In this document: positions 46,616 through 58,520 of the stretch, in pieces
Layout of the letters: each line of letters starts with the position of its first letter
Position numbering within the stretch: position 1 is the first letter of the stretch
Source of the DNA: Stichopus chloronotus
Lineage: Eukaryota > Echinodermata > Holothuroidea > Aspidochirotida > Stichopodidae
DNA: 64,000 bases
Direction of reading: 5' to 3'
Assembly (NCBI GenBank): GCA_021234535.1
Contig: CM037839.1
Coordinates: 10,231,419-10,295,418, forward strand
Made by a program: the position numbers and the translations under genes
The notes under the pieces: generated by a model
What the model saw: only the letters and a program-made list of their open reading frames with translations
Told to the model about the DNA's origin: nothing
Databases searched by the model: none

Positions 46616-47365
46616 ATGAATCAATACATGTCAAAGAAAAGAGCGCCGCCTTGTCAAAAGGAAATTTTTGATCAATTGAAATTGCCGCCTCTGTCACTCG
46701 ATCCGAGTATCACCCGAGGGTTAGGCGAAGTGTGCAGTACGCAAGGTATCTACTCTAACTGGAGCCATAGCTCCACAGACGTAGAAGACACTGATGTTAG
46801 CATGTTAAACGTTACTTGTAAGCTGGCCTCCCCAACTGTGGTAGATTGGTCCATGTTTTCTTCTACTCCCTCGGATCGCACTCTTATCAAGGCCCGGGCC
46901 ATCGACGACAGCGCTGACTGTGCACTTCCCATGGAAATGAAACCGATCGAAGACCTAGACGTCCAGAAGGAGTGTTACGTCACGGAACGTGATATCATGG
47001 AATATTCTCAAATTCAGAGTAAGGTGGCCGATAATCTCTCCACCGGGCATGAAGATTCCTCCCCCGTCTGCGTCACGTCGTCGATCGGCGAGTGTCGTTC
47101 AGATTCCACCGTTTCCGAAAAATGGTGTTCCAAATCTTCGGTAGGTTCGATGTATGGCCTCGCGAACGAGGGGTTTTTACTCTGGGGAAGCAAAACCATG
47201 TCGACACATACTAACATTGTGACGAATATAGAATATTACCTCAACCCTGATTCGAGCAGAAATGACATCACTGTGGGTAATGTTGTTTCTCATTATACCA
47301 ACTACGTACCATTCGAAGCGAGGGTACATGAGAAAATGTCCAAATTGAATGAAATTTCAGGGTAA
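46616..47365 (+). CDS. Receptor terminal exon: cytoplasmic tail
   Basis: A 750-nt exon, phase 0, after ATATTTACAG, ending in TAA (249 residues). The open frame extends 75 nt upstream of the acceptor, but that part is intronic. The tail is acidic and Ser/Thr-rich, as in cytokine receptor tails. Its tyrosines sit in QYMSK, IYSNW, CYVTE, EYSQI, MYGLA, EYYLNP, HYTNY and NYVPF. None has Gln at +3, so the YxxQ docking site used by gp130 for STAT3 is absent. Three fit Y-x-N, the Grb2 SH2 consensus (YSN, YLN, YTN). Codon use and GC content are clearly higher than in the flanking DNA, which supports real coding. One large exon for the whole tail resembles the vertebrate gene layout. Confidence 0.88.
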   Translation: MNQYMSKKRAPPCQKEIFDQLKLPPLSLDPSITRGLGEVCSTQGIYSNWSHSSTDVEDTDVSMLNVTCKLASPTVVDWSMFSSTPSDRTLIKARAIDDSADCALPMEMKPIEDLDVQKECYVTERDIMEYSQIQSKVADNLSTGHEDSSPVCVTSSIGECRSDSTVSEKWCSKSSVGSMYGLANEGFLLWGSKTMSTHTNIVTNIEYYLNPDSSRNDITVGNVVSHYTNYVPFEARVHEKMSKLNEISG

Positions 47366-48471
47366 AATGGCAATCCTATACCAAGTTAAACGTGTTCTCG
47401 AATTTGACGCTTTCCTGAGTCAATGTTACGTCATCGTAGCGCCGTATATTTCAGAGGAGCACGATGAAGTACCGACGCATGCGTAGTGGGTGTAACTCTG
47501 TTAGTCTCCAGAAAGTGTCGAGAATCATGAAAGTTGTGGAGGATCTCATCTCTGAATTAAAGTGGTCAACAGCGAACTTCTGATGAACTCACGAGCCCGT
47601 CGAATTCCTGGGCCAACATTAACGGCATATCAAAAGTGGCTACTGAATGATAGTAGTTTTTTAGTAAGGGTTACGGTGAATCGGGAACAAGACGTTTTTA
47701 TTTATATTTCCGGACTTGAGGAACAAATCTGTTAATCACTGCCCCTGGCCCCCTTCGTTCATTTTTTTTTTTTCTCGTTTTCCTTGGTAACACTATGTGA
47801 ATATGTTAAATTTGTTACAGACTTTTCACTTAAAAAGGAACGTGACTATTCTTTAAACATACTGTATTTAAAGCATATCATATTCACTGCATTTCACAAT
47901 ATTTATTGACACGTCAGGATGGTGCCTCTTCTGACGAATTTGGTTGACTACGATGTAATTAGTCCTTGGATTAATCAACTGACTAGATACAGACCAATTA
48001 CATCATAGTAAGTCAAATTTGTCAGTAAAGGCATCATCTGACTATAGTTGAAGTTATACGTCGCAAGGTACATGAGTTGTTTTACCCATATTACTTTTTA
48101 CTCGCATACTGCATACATCTAACATTAAGTTTCTACGGTATTACATGGAATTATTATCACACTACAATTATGATAATATGACAATTGTATTTATGTGCAT
48201 GACATCAACCCACTGGTAAGTGTGTTTTAAATGTATTAGAGACTGTTACGTCATTTATTCGAAATTGAAGAGAAATTGTTATGATATTTGCATAATCATT
48301 TAATCACCGTAACAGTAATTGCTAGAAAAATTAAGTTGATGTCCTCTGAAAAAATATACATAACAGTTTCTGAATATTAATGTACATGACTTAAATAAAA
48401 ATTCAGGAAAATATGCAAGGCATTTGTTGACGTTCTGCGTCGCATTCACGTGTACCTTATACACTGTTAAA
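47366..48471 (+). other. Probable 3' UTR and downstream flank of the receptor
   Basis: No coding signal. An ATTAAA lies near 47558 and an AATAAA at 48394-48399; either could be the poly(A) signal. A short inverted pair around 47926 and 48018 (GATG-CCTC-TT-CTGAC type arms) suggests a small foldback. The end of the transcript is not fixed. Confidence 0.35.
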
Positions 48472-48617
48472 AATATCTATAAATTTACAGAAAATAAAAA
48501 GAAATAAATAAGTAAAACTGACATTATCTGGCAAATATTTGCCAGAACATTTTTGTATTCTTTTTATATTTCTTTGTTTCATTTTCTGTAAATTTACAGA
48601 CATTTTTTTACAGCGTG
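48472..48617. mobile_element. CACTG-ended MITE, copy C
   Basis: Third copy, with a diverged centre that itself folds (CTGGCAAATATTTGCCAG). Ends CACTGTTAAAAATA and TTTTTTTACAGCGTG. Confidence 0.8.
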
Positions 48618-51600
48618 TGTTTATATGTGTAGCCATTAGAACCAGCCTGAAGGTGGTCCAGATGTGATGTTCATGGAATGCTTATACATCACGGTATAGA
48701 CCATACTATATACTACCATACGAATTTTCTGGGGAATTTCCTTTTATTCGAATGTTTCGGCTTCGACAACCGTGTTCATTATTTATATGTCTAAGGTTCT
48801 AAAAGTGTCTGCACTAAAAATGTGTTTTCAGTTAATACTCTCAACAATCTACCTCACATCTTGTTTTACCCAACCTCTGTTACTGCTGCAATATACGGTC
48901 TGGAACTAAAATGAAATGAATAACAATGAACTGCATGTTAGCTACTTTAGAAAAGATGGATTCGGAACTGTAGTATTACCTTCTCAATGCAATCACACCT
49001 TAAACTGGTGTTGGTTGTCCACCCTTACAACACCAGATAGTGACATGCCCTGCTGTCCTTTTACATATAAGGTTTAATGCACATTACGGCGGTCAAATCT
49101 ACCTAAGCTCTCCGAGGTGAATCGTATATGGACCGATACTGAAGCCCCAGGATTAGAGGGGGGGGGGGGGTTGATAAGAGCGTAGAATGCTTAGAAACGT
49201 AGAACGTTTTCGTCTTTAAGTCAAAGGGTTTTCCGATTTTGCAGACCTTTAGCCCCCCCCCCCTCCCGTAACTTCACCGCAACTGCAGGCAACATGTAAG
49301 TACATTAAATGACGAGGGTTAGAACTGGCCTGTACGATTTGAAAACTGCTAATAGATGCCCGCTAGACAGTCCCAGTGGGGCACGGGCGCAATGCGGACC
49401 TCTCGGGAGGGCCGTACAAGTTTTCCATAAAAAGAAAAATGTTCCCCCTTGAGGTAAACATATGTTTACTTGAACATTACATTTCTGTTTGGACACTTTG
49501 TGAGCGCAACCCTCTTGCGATTGGATCTCAGAGGAAATCGCACGGCCCCGTTGCGTGATATTTCATCGTACATCGTTAATCTCACGGAAGCTAGGTATTC
49601 CGTCAAAATCTCACTGAAACCTTTTCGATTTATCGCGTTGAGAAGTTGGAACAATTTACCTACGGTCTGATTAAGTTCTGTCTACAAGTGTCATGGCGTC
49701 ATTGTCACACAATAGAACCAGTTTCCCTTTTGAGATGTTGGGTGGTTGCCCTTGGTAAACTTCCCTTCCCCCCACCCCTTCTGAGATAAAGGACCGAGTT
49801 TGTTATGTCATTTTTTACATTCATTATTGTTTGCTTGCCTTCCTTGTTTTCGTATTTGTTTCTTATCATTTGTGTATTTTTTTTTATGTTATTTGGGCTC
49901 TTGTCAAACCTGCAACGAACCTCAGTCGATTAACGACTTATTTCCACAAGGGTTGGTATTTAAGCAATTTTTACATTTCGCATCAAGTATATCATCATTT
50001 TTGTGAAAATTATGATTTTGTTGATAGTAAAAGAATCAATAAATGGTTGAAAAGGAAGAGTGAACATGATCAATGACTTAATACGAGTGAGCGAATGAAT
50101 CAGGTCCGTAGTCAAGGGGCAGGAAAAGACAGAGGAGGAAGTCCCCTAAAATTTCTTTCTTCCAACACCCCCCCCCCCTCCCGCCCGGAACTTTTTGGGT
50201 AAAGAAAAAATTATCAACGTTAAGACATGTTTTTGATGTACACCCTATCCACCATTTCTATGTTGGCCCCACCAAAGAATCTGACAAACTGGCACGGTCC
50301 TGGAATGAATCGCTACGTAGAAGTGATATATATAGTAATATAGTGGTAGGGATGACGACGGATAATGACCTCCGAGGTAACTGCGTACGTTGGTAAAACT
50401 AGTTACAGTATTCTCAGCCATGTTGCGTATAGCGTCAGTTTATATACATTTTACGTCGTTCATATGATAGGTATGCACATGATACAGTTGATTAACTTGT
50501 TGGGTGTATTCCACGTGTGACATTCAGTTGAAATAAGAAGTAGCATGAAAATGTTTTACCAGACATTGAAAGAGCCTAAACGTCTATTTGCGTTTCTTTG
50601 TCGTGTTGGCCCGTTTTAGCTATTCAGATCACGTTGATCTTCTTGTTGCTAGTATTCATTCACTTACAATGCAACAACAAAGGAGATAGATAAAACATAC
50701 ACCTCCCGTTATCCTGTTTCTCTCACTCGCTGATTTCATGGATCGCTTTGGAAAATAGTTTTGTTTTTTCTCTGTCTTAAACTAAATGAACGGAGGGACA
50801 AGGTATAACCAAATTGTTGGCGGCAACGATCGAATCCAGATGAATAAGGGCATTTATGCCCATATTCCACAATGCTTATAACGAGGTATAGGGTTGACTT
50901 CTACAGTAGTATACCATAGTATACCAAGTACAAGTGATCTAGAATTTGCTGAGCCTACCTGATTTAATAACTTTTATGATAAGTATAGTTTTCAAGTGAT
51001 GATGATAAGAACAACCGGCAGACATAATGGTGATTTAACCCCTCTCCAGGTACGTAGTCGAAGGAGTGGGGGTGAGACAGTATTTTGACCGGATAGCCAC
51101 CTACCTCCCAGTCCCCTTTCGTGGATCATATTTTGTTGTATCGTATTTTAGTATTGTTTTAATGATAGTGCTAGTGTTGTAGGCCTACCTTTTTTACGCC
51201 CTGTAGCGGTATTATCCGGCTTATTAAAAGGCCCGGGAACTGACATTTCCAGAGGTCTGGGAGGTTTTTTTTCCAAAATATTATCATACGCTTGCACCAG
51301 CCAACAGACAACCATACCTCCAGAGTTTATTTAGACATTCATGACCTTGATTTGACCAACCACCTTCCATATTAAAGCTAGGGAGAGTCATAAATCACTT
51401 ACTAATGAGTATTATCTAGTGGGGGTCAACACTAGAAAGATTTAAAAAAAAAGTAAACGTTTTTTCTCCCTATTGGAGTACACTCTGACAGAAGTTGCCA
51501 TTGGCAGATTATTCTTTTTCTTAACTATAAGTCTTTTCAGAAGATATGCTTACACTCCATTTGGAGAAGGAAATTTTCAGCAACTACCTATCCTAATGGA

Positions 51601-51729
51601 CCTGGGGCGTCACACTGATTGAGGACGCTACTCAACCATCGTCGCACAGCTGTATATTGCCATGCAAAGTTCGAATAATAACGTATGAGTGTGGTTGTCC
51701 CATGCACTCGGCTTGGAGTAGGGTACACC
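48618..51729. other. Intergenic, little recognised
   Basis: No gene except the possible RT remnant at 49540-49670. Several C- and G-runs. Confidence 0.4.
49540..49670 (+). pseudogene. Possible LINE reverse-transcriptase C-terminal remnant
   Basis: The plus-strand frame ends ARYSVKISLKPFRFIALRSW then NNLPTV. This pattern (a basic/aromatic stretch followed by x-W-N-x-L-P) is common at the C-terminus of Jockey/CR1-like RTs; compare LWNSLP in the LINE at 12025. Only about 40 residues, so weak. Confidence 0.4.
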
Positions 51730-51731
51730 TA

Positions 51732-51929
51732 CAATCTTGGACAAAATTGATGGGACACATTGTCGTACTTTGCAAACATAATACTGAATTTTAGGTGAGA
51801 GGATAACATGAAACCCAGCGCCCCTTTCCAATGTTGCGCTATATGAGTGAATGTACACTTTGAACAGCAATCCAACAGCCAACATTGAACGGGGAAGCGG
51901 GGTGTCCCAAGGTATGTTGTCCAAGATTG
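51732..51929. mobile_element. Tc1/mariner-type MITE, copy 2
   Basis: Same element and orientation as copy 1 (about 85-90% identical by eye), ends CAATCTTGGAC and GTCCAAGATTG, flanked by TA at 51730-51731 and 51930-51931. Confidence 0.85.
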
Positions 51930-52573
51930 TATGTAGGATAAACCTGACTCGAACTGAACCTAGACTCGGCGCATTTTTTACTACGACTTGCATCTGACGC
52001 TTCACTACTTGGATTCGGCTTGGGGTCGTGTTAAGTGGACGCTTCTTAAAGTCTTGGATGGCCTTTAGATTTTCAACTCACTTGCAAACGAAGGAATAAG
52101 TAATTTCCTTGGCTAGTGGCGGTTTGCTGCGTATGACGTGCATACCACACCAATCACAAAACTCTTCCGCCCTTCCCCTCCCCCCCCCCCCTTTCTTTCC
52201 GAATGGTTCTAGCATTCCTCGAGACCATCTTGGTAAACTACATTTTACATGGCTAACCTCAGGTTACCCACGTAAATGGAGTACACCAAGACTGTAAAAT
52301 ACTGGTTGATAGGCCTAAGATGTTACAACAAAACTTTCTAATGCTTTGAGTGACACGTATTCCCTGAAAGAGAAACCTCACATCTTTTGTTCCAGTCTTT
52401 GAAAACAAAACGAAGACGGAAATCACTAACACTTTGCATTTTCTTCCTCCAAATTGGGTATAAGCGTATCTCCTTAAAGCTGGAAAATGGGTCGGAAATT
52501 TGTCAATGAAAGTCAAACCCCTCGGACTATGTCATAGCCACAACAACGTAACATTGTTTAAACAACATCTTTG

Positions 52574-52575
52574 AA

Positions 52576-52610
<35 letters not shown>

Positions 52611-52615
52611 ATATT
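52574..52615. repeat. (AATA)n microsatellite
   Basis: About ten perfect AATA units. Confidence 0.97.
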
Positions 52616-52682
52616 TCTTTCCATCTCTGTTGGTCTGTGTCATTTCAAGTAACGGTGATTCAATGCTATACTTTCTGTAGAG

Positions 52683-52873
52683 TCTGAATTTTGATGGGCC
52701 AACAAAAATGTCCAGACAATTTTCATAATGAAATATCCGGAAGATGCGTGTTTAGTTCTCTTTCAGGTTTTGTGACAGGTGATCTTTTCCTGTATTTTCT
52801 CTTCCCTGAAACACTGACGAAGAACAAATGTAGATGACCAGACGATTGCAAGAACAACTCACATTCCAGCTTT
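52683..52873 (-). mobile_element. AAAGCTGG-ended repeat, reverse copy
   Basis: Reverse orientation. It has GTTTTGTGACAGGTGATCTT and ends CAACTCACATTCCAGCTTT. Only the left part of the element is present. Confidence 0.7.
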
Positions 52874-53759
52874 AACATATTTCTAAAATGGTCTGCGAAG
52901 CACACAACTTGAAAGTATAAGGATTGGAAGCACCACAGATTTGAAAGAATACTCTGAAAAGTTGAACAAATCAATGCAGAAAATATGACGTCACGAAAGA
53001 CACCGCTGGCATCGTCAAGTATAAACTGGAATAGACTCTATAATTAGGGAGCTCTTCAGTAGCATGCTCCATGCTTTAATACTGGAATATGTGACAAATT
53101 GCAAATGAGAAAAAAAAAAAAAAACACGAGGAAAGTAGATCAATGGAACAATGTGAACAATAGACTATCGAGCTGGTTGTTTAGGTTAGGTTGGTCCCAG
53201 CTGATGTGTACTTTTTATGCACGGCGAAGTTGGAGTTTCGTCACGGTGGGAGCTGGATCGATAGTTTTGAAGGAGTTTTGATCGCATTTGCGGGTGCAGT
53301 TTTAAGATTTGCTAATGTGTTTTAAATATGGTAATTATTGTCACATTTTAAATGCTCAAAAATGCGGAGTTTCCCTTATGTAGTTAGCAATACAGCTTTT
53401 GCAATTAAACTGATATACCTTACGTGATTTAAAGATGAAAGGAAATCTGAATTTAAATTATTTCGTGATTTGATTGAAGTTAAAACTAACTTTACATCAA
53501 CATTTTTACAATATGATTTGATTAATTGTCCAACTTTGTGCACCATTAGAGACTTTACCAATGTAAGGAAGCTTGTAAAACCTGACAGGTGCGTCACTGT
53601 TTTGCGTTGACATCTCATTCTCTGAGTACAATTTGACAATTATGTCGATTAGATGAGGGGAAATTCCAGTCTAGGAATTGTACGGTGGCGAACTGCGGCA
53701 ACCAACGGGCGTGTCCGCCAACGAAAATAACTGATAATAGCCACCTCTTAAATCTGGGA

Positions 53760-54490
53760 TACCATCTATCATATACCAGTTGTTTACCTCATGCGCTAAG
53801 CTACTAGGACAGTAATGGAGGCGGGTGGGGGTGGGAAAAAACGTCCAAGGAGAAAACTAGGAGGGCGATGGTAGATGTATTCCACTAACAGAAGTTACTG
53901 GCGATGATTATTCCTTGCACTTCAAGTTTCAACTATAATACCATTATGGGTTTCAGCTAGTTACCTATGAGATATGCTGTGACAATCAGGAGGGGGTGAG
54001 GGGTGAGAAAAATGGGGGATTGGCGCACCCAACAGAAATTACTGGCATTAGACAATCCGTACATTTGAAGTCCTTTCTATCATTTTCCAACTGGTTTTAC
54101 TATTTGGTTAACTCATCAGCTCATCTAGGTCATTCAAGAAAAGAGAAAAAAGGGGGGGGGGGGACGGGGGAGTTAAAAAACACTTGGTGGACGACTGGTA
54201 GGTGAAAACCACAATCGTGAAGTACTGGCAATGAATATTCCTTACAACTCAAGTCCAAGGTTGTAATTTTCAGTGGATTTCGACTGGTTACCTCGAGAGA
54301 TAACCTCGGTCAGTGTGGGGTATGAAGACGACTGGCAGGGGTACCCTACATGCAAAAAATTACTGGCAATGGCCATTTCTTACATTTGGAGAACTTCTTA
54401 TCACTTTCCAGTTGATTTCAGTTGGTTACCTCATGAGCTGATCTAGGTCATCACATCACCCAAAATTACTGGAATTGGCCATTTGTTGTC
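53760..54490. repeat. Degenerate tandem array, about five units of 135-190 bp
   Basis: Units share AACAGAAATTACTGGCAATG, CATTCCTTACATTTGAAGTC, TTTCCAACTGATTTCAGTTG, GGTTACCTCATGAGCT and a G-run. Non-coding. Confidence 0.8.
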
Positions 54491-57400
54491 TTCTGGCAAT
54501 ACCTGAAATATTGTCAATAATTTGATTTGGTTTCCGATAAAAGCTGCAATAGCTCAGCTCTTATGTGACATTTTGCTCCCCCCCCCCCCCCATCACACCC
54601 ACCCACAGCGGGCTTGCTAGTCGTCCTGTTCCATATATTCAGGGGTACGATGGAAACGTCGTGATGTAGGTGGCAATTGGTTACCTTTCCAGCTAACCAA
54701 ATGTCCCGGGCCATTGGACTAACAGCTTTAGCGTTCAAGTGTTCAGAATCGCAAGACATTACACGGAAGCAGTTGAGAGCAGTTGTAATCAAGTGGGACA
54801 GGATATCAGTATAAATAATGAAACACATTAAAAACGAAAAGGCCAAGCACTATTACTTGGAAAGATTTCCCAATACTACGTGATTGATCAATTCATGGGT
54901 AGCAGCGATTTGCATATAATAATGTGTCACGGAAAGTTAGACTGGAGCTCAACATATATAGAGACCAACGCTATCAATAATCAAATAATGCTTTTAATTA
55001 ATACTGCTTGAATTTGCAAACATATATACAGTGAACATGTAGAAATTAATTAGGGTAAATCAATAAAGGTGAAATAAGGAAAAAATGATTCCAATCAATA
55101 GTGTCCTGCTTCCGGTTTTCAAAAGGACAAAAAAAATAACTCTTTCCTACGAATGCTCTGTTCTGTATGAAGTAAAACTGAAAATAATTCTTCAACAAAA
55201 TGTTCTCTTCCAAAATGAAATAGCGTCACCCTCTTGATGGTGAACTTATAGTTGGGCACGAGCCCCTCTTTCGAAACGTTATTTCCTTGGCAAAAGATAG
55301 GCTACTTCCCCTTACTGCCTTCTGGCTTACTTCCAAATGTAAGAGCTTGTCACTTAGCCATTAAATCTCTCCTGTCACATGAGCCATTCTTATATTCCTG
55401 AATTGGCAGAACCAATGTTGCCTATGTCCGCCCTGGTGATACGCATAGGGTTTGTTGTGACCTGTAACTAGCCACACCTAGCCCCAATTTGCACCTAACG
55501 GTACCTGTACAGGCCACAGTTGGCCTGACCTTCACTTCACATTGTCTTGAGCAGAAGTGACTGTCTGCTGTTCACAAAACCCACCAGTATGACCAACAAA
55601 ATATGTGACTGCATAGGATGCATAATGTCCACTAGGTGATTGCATTCAAGTTGTTCACCAGATACCATCTAAATTATGTGCAAGATACCAATGATGCATC
55701 TCACTGCACATTGCCAGCAATACCATGAGGAATGGTCCATTTACTCTACAGGTATAACTAATTACATAACACATATAAACACAACGAAAACACCATCGTG
55801 ACATAATGTATACGATCATGTTATTCTGATTGGTCAAAGTCGTCGTGGACCTCTTGACTTTCAACCCCGGGAAGCGTCTGGACTAGAGCCACGAGGCGCA
55901 CAGCACTGGTAATCTTGTCGTTGAACTGTCAATGTGTATCTGTCTGTACTATGTAGGCCGACTGTATCATAGTGTTTTTTTCCCTCTCACTTCTGTCATC
56001 ATCACGTAGTTGTTAATTTTCAATCATCATCGTCGACTTAATCTACTTAATTTCATGTGTGCAACTCCAATCAATTAATAAATGAAGCTCTGATCGACCA
56101 AATTAAATCCAACTCTCTCTATCCACATTTCTGTTCTCACGTCTCTCTCTCTGTCTCTCTCTCTATACTGTAAAATAATAATAACTCTTAGTAACGTTTG
56201 GGATATCCGTCGCTGAGGCAGTCATACGACGACTGCAAACCCCTAAAAACACAAAATATAGACCGAAAAGGAAAGTCGGGACCTTTGACAAAATGACGAA
56301 CATATGGTGAACATCGTCACCAAATATGTTGTTTACTTTCCAAGATCTCGCCATTTGAATATTCATATAAATTTACCAGGACGCTGCTATCAGTGGTTAT
56401 GTGACATTGATAATTCGACTCACGCAAGCGGGTTTACAGTCAACTTAGGAAAATATGGCAGAACCCTTCTCTGGATTTCGAAAGTGAGTAATTTGGACAG
56501 GAAACAATGTTTCTGAATTAAACTGTGGGGAGATGTTTGTCAAACACTTTTGCTTCATTTTCATAAATATATTCCCAGGGTTTTCTTCTCCTTTACAATG
56601 ACATTGATTGGGAGCCGGGATAATATGTCAGATGTCCGTCCGGAGGTCAGCCCATTTTTTTGCGATGATTTTCCAATGCCGGCTTCGAGACTGATTTTAA
56701 CTCCGAATTAAAATGAACCCAACGCCTGTCCGATCAACGAAAATGACCCTATACCCGACAGCAGATCTGCATGCAGGCACCCGACTGAAAGTGCCTAAAA
56801 ATACCTCGGGAGCTAATCGTAAACCCATTGTGCCTGGAGTATCAGCTAGCACTTTGAGCCAAACTGCGGATGGATAAACAGAAATACTTAGCTACCCAGC
56901 CCTTCGCTAAAGTAAGCGCAACATTTGTCTGTATAAATTATGGCGTCGGCTTTTGTTGCTGAAGCTATTCATATCTACATAATACAGTAATTGTCAGTGG
57001 GATCGAAATTTTCATGGGCATTCATTTACGCAAACAAAACAAGAGGGCACCGACATGAGTTCAGTGCGCATAAATTGTTTTTATTGTCATTCGAAAATTC
57101 TGCCCCTTGAAACTGAGGGTCATGACTTAACAGACAGAGTTATGACTTGGACGATTTTTTTAATGATAAAAACCCGCAAATAAACTTGACCATGACTGCA
57201 GGATTGTGAAGTCAGGGTCAAAGTATAAATGTCCAGCGTTCAAGGGGCAGAATTTTCTAATGGCGTAAAAGGAGTCATTAAAAAAAAGTCAAGCACTCTT
57301 TTTTTTAACAGCTTCCGTTTCCCGACAGTACATGTGAGTAGCCACTATACGAATATATGGTTGAATGACCTCCAAAGCATCTCAGTCTAGAGTTTGCGAT

Positions 57401-57724
57401 GAATTGATAAGTCACTTGTGACACTCAATCATCAAAGCAATCTTACTGAGTTTGAAGCACCCCTAGCTTTCAAGTTTATTTCTTGTTAGAGTACAAAATC
57501 ATTGCCCCTGTGGGACCGTATCACATTAGTATGACAATTTGATCACAAACACTTTAATAACAAACGAATCAATTGTGTTTACACAAAAACATGTTTACTC
57601 ACGCCAAGTGTATAATGAAACAACAGTATATTCCATTAGTCTTTTAATTGACCTGCAATTAATTATTAATAATATTTAGCCCCCTAAAATTCACAGATGT
57701 AATAAAAGTTATGAATATTCATGA
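54491..57724. other. Intergenic, no gene seen
   Basis: Chance frames only. The stretch 56600-56840 has higher GC but stops in all frames. Confidence 0.4.
56138..56165. repeat. (CT)n microsatellite
   Basis: CTCTCTCTCTG-type run. Confidence 0.85.
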
Positions 57725-57985
57725 GCACGTTGATCTGACGTTGAAAGTGGTATCCAACGGTTGGTTGTCCTACGTTGACCCAACGTACACTATCTAACCG
57801 TTGGCTGTCTAACATTGACACAACGTTCAATCAATCCAAATTGCCCAACGATTGGCTGTGCAACGGCGCCAGTCCAATACAAACTGGACAACGGTTGGTT
57901 GTATTGGCCAATGCTCGATAACCAACACAACGGTTTGCCAACGGTAACCAACGTGGGCCCAACATTGGTCCAACAATATGTGCTA
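57725..57985. repeat. Short-word array (CCAACGTTGG)
   Basis: Dense repeats of CCAACGGTTGGTTGTC, CCAACGTTG and GCCAACGG in both orientations. The open frame from 57815 lies within it and is not a gene. Confidence 0.85.
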
Positions 57986-58339
57986 TCTGAGAGTGTCCCT
58001 CAAAAGTATTTCCAGAAATGTGTGCTCGTCAAAGTATCCCTCAGATCCGCACGTGCCGTGAATCTGCATGCTTTGAATGCCCCGAAAAACGAGTTGTGCG
58101 TGCTTTCATATTATCTTAACATAGGGTAAGTATCTCCGTCGAGTTCTTGTAATAGACACATGCGTTGTAAAAAAGTGACGGTACTACCAACGCATGGATA
58201 ATGACATTGCTACCAGACACAAAACATCATTGCATAGGTTGCAATACCGTATCACATTCGTGGAAAGTTTAGACGTAAAAGTCATGTTGACATCATGCAG
58301 AACCACCAGCATCTAAAACACTATATTATGAGCTATAGT

Positions 58340-58520
58340 CACCGTGACTTTTGACCTTGACCTATGACGTCATCGGTGGAGCGGACACTGCATCTCATAC
58401 CAAGGCGCCTAGACACAAAGCTTGAGGTTCATCCAAATTACCGTCCGGAGGAGATCTTGACACACTTTTTTCGAAGCATTTTTGCCGATTTGACCTTTGA
58501 CCAGGTGACTATCAATATGT
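58340..58520. promoter_or_regulatory. Repeat-like segment with consensus CRE and DR1 motifs
   Basis: TGACGTCA (58365-58372) is a perfect CRE. TGACCTTGACC just before it contains an ERR/SF-1-type half site. TGACCTTTGACCA (58491-58503) is a near-perfect DR1 for RXR-type nuclear receptors. The wording resembles TGACCT-rich dispersed repeats of invertebrates, so function is unproven. Confidence 0.35.

Larger units (their letters stand above)
10686..47365 (+). other. Gene span: gp130/IL6ST-like class I cytokine receptor
   Basis: Span of a multi-exon receptor gene on the plus strand, from the signal-peptide ATG to the TAA of the cytoplasmic exon. Proposed layout: signal peptide, Ig, cytokine-binding module (two FN3-like domains), one or more further FN3 domains, TM, cytoplasmic tail. 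This is the gp130 plan, perhaps with one FN3 domain fewer than vertebrate gp130. Intron phases follow the usual rule for this receptor family (known): phase 1 at domain borders, with internal phases of 2 in D2 and 0 in D3 and D4. Two introns are about 10 kb long and carry most of the transposons. The proposed exons sum to about 780 codons, with at least one exon missing between 38752 and 41055. Such receptors sit in the plasma membrane and signal through JAK kinases; that role is inferred from family membership. Confidence 0.82.

Noticed and set aside
51628..52005. 125-codon minus-strand open frame
   Set aside because: Over half of it is the Tc1/mariner-type MITE at 51732-51929.
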